Of a DNA stretch of 6,584 nucleotides, positions 5,942 to 6,584 are shown piece by piece. This stretch comes from Alphaproteobacteria bacterium (GTDB lineage: Bacteria; Pseudomonadota; Alphaproteobacteria; Caulobacterales; Parvularculaceae). Within the stretch, counting starts at the first letter, position 1. Each line of letters opens with the position of its first letter. The translations under genes were made by a program, and so were the position numbers. The stretch covers positions 1-6,584 of the forward strand of contig JAUIEG010000151.1 in assembly GCA_030428745.1 (NCBI GenBank). The letters run 5' to 3'. Under the pieces are notes generated by a model that did no database searches, was not told the origin of the DNA, and saw nothing but the letters and a program-made list of their open reading frames with translations.

Positions 5942-6584
5942 TTAACTCCGCGGGTCGGGCAACAACGCGCCGAGCTCTATGTTTTTGGGCGTTTCCTCGC
6001 CCAGAAGCTCAATAGACCGCGTTTCGATGGCGCGCTCAAGGCGCGTCATGAAGGTCTCTTTGTCGAGACCGGGCTCAATCGGGTCGAGATATTCGATCAC
6101 CGCTTCGCCCGGCGTCAGGCGCCAATGCTGTTGCGGCCATCTGAGGCCGAGATTGGTGGCCGCCGGCACGACCGGCTGGCCATAGGCCTGATACATGTGA
6201 AAAACGCCCTTTTTGTACCGGTATTGCTGGCCCACGGGCGCGAGATGACCTTCGGGGTAAATGAGAATCCGGCGGTTCTGCTTCTGGGCCTTTTTGAGGT
6301 CCTTATCCACCAGCCGCGCGCGGGCGTGGGCGCCGCCGCAACTGTCGACGACGATGGCGCCCATTTTCCGCAACAGGCCGCCGACCAGCGGAAAGTTCTC
6401 CAGGTGATCGCCGGTGACGAAAGCGATATCCTCGAACTGTGAGAAGGTTAAAAAGCCGTCGCCCCAGCTCTGGTGCTTGGCGGCGATGATGCACGGGCCA
6501 TCCGGAACTTTCTCCTTGCCGCGCACGACGATCTTGACGCCGGCGATCCAGCGCATCCAGAAACACATGACGCGGGTATAACCG
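5942..6584 (-). CDS. PlsC-family 1-acyl-glycerophosphate acyltransferase (partial, N-terminus off the right edge)
   Basis: Membrane-associated glycerolipid acyltransferase. PlsC enzymes put a second acyl chain on lysophosphatidate or another lysophospholipid. The reading frame stays open to the window edge. An internal ATG at 6568 opens on MCFWMRWIAG, but the frame continues upstream without a stop (GYTRV precedes it), and the family normally has a hydrophobic N-terminal stretch before this point, so the true start is outside. Numbering from that ATG: KHQSWGD at 31-37 is the HX4D catalytic motif (His32, Asp37); ENFPLVGGLLRKMGAIVVD at 57-75 is the acceptor region; IYPEGHLAP at 103-111 corresponds to the family's PEGT motif with His in place of Thr; VVPAATN at 133-139 is the fourth motif. 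The C-terminus is complete at TAA 5942. The transporter gene begins 5 bp downstream with its ribosome binding site beside this stop. Plain phosphatidate synthesis or lysophospholipid recycling are both possible. Confidence 0.92.
   Translation of the reverse strand, partial: GYTRVMCFWMRWIAGVKIVVRGKEKVPDGPCIIAAKHQSWGDGFLTFSQFEDIAFVTGDHLENFPLVGGLLRKMGAIVVDSCGGAHARARLVDKDLKKAQKQNRRILIYPEGHLAPVGQQYRYKKGVFHMYQAYGQPVVPAATNLGLRWPQQHWRLTPGEAVIEYLDPIEPGLDKETFMTRLERAIETRSIELLGEETPKNIELGALLPDPRS
5946..5949 (-). promoter_or_regulatory. Ribosome binding site for the MFS transporter
   Basis: GGAG on the minus strand lies 9 nt before the GTG start at 5936, immediately next to the TAA stop of the acyltransferase gene. 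It decides the choice of GTG 5936 over ATG 5873 and suggests coupling between termination on the first gene and initiation on the second. Confidence 0.6.

Overview
The window looks like chromosomal DNA from a high-GC alphaproteobacterium. The evidence is third positions rich in G/C, a mix of ATG and GTG starts with weak Shine-Dalgarno sites, and a CtrA-like box in one intergenic region. The genus cannot be named from the sequence. There is no tRNA, rRNA, insertion sequence, CRISPR array or phage gene, and base composition looks even throughout. It reads as ordinary core and envelope-metabolism DNA.

Layout. (1) Positions 1-881, minus strand: a 74-residue protein that resembles DUF4177, followed after 54 bp by cysQ (3'(2'),5'-bisphosphate nucleotidase). 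The 3' end of cysQ runs off the window's left edge. (2) Positions 882-1011: a divergent promoter region with a perfect TTGACA on the plus strand. (3) Positions 1012-3917, plus strand: a polyprenyl-phosphate hexose-1-phosphate transferase (WcaJ type) and a UDP-glucose 6-dehydrogenase. The first loads a sugar phosphate on undecaprenyl phosphate to begin an exopolysaccharide or capsule repeat unit. The second makes UDP-glucuronate, so the polymer may be acidic. (4) Positions 3914-4426, minus strand: a membrane-anchored DUF4174-like protein whose stop codon overlaps the ugd stop tail to tail. (5) Positions 4587-6584, minus strand: a PlsC-family acyltransferase, whose 5' end lies beyond the right edge, followed 5 bp later by an MFS transporter of the LplT/Aas type. 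This pair looks like a lysophospholipid import and re-acylation module encoded as separate genes.

Most of the window concerns the cell envelope: polysaccharide initiation, sugar-nucleotide supply and phospholipid acylation. cysQ links to sulfur and nucleotide metabolism. No clearly new system is visible. The points most worth checking are the plsC-MFS pair, the tiny protein upstream of cysQ, the DUF4174-like protein without a CxxC, and the CtrA-like box in front of it.
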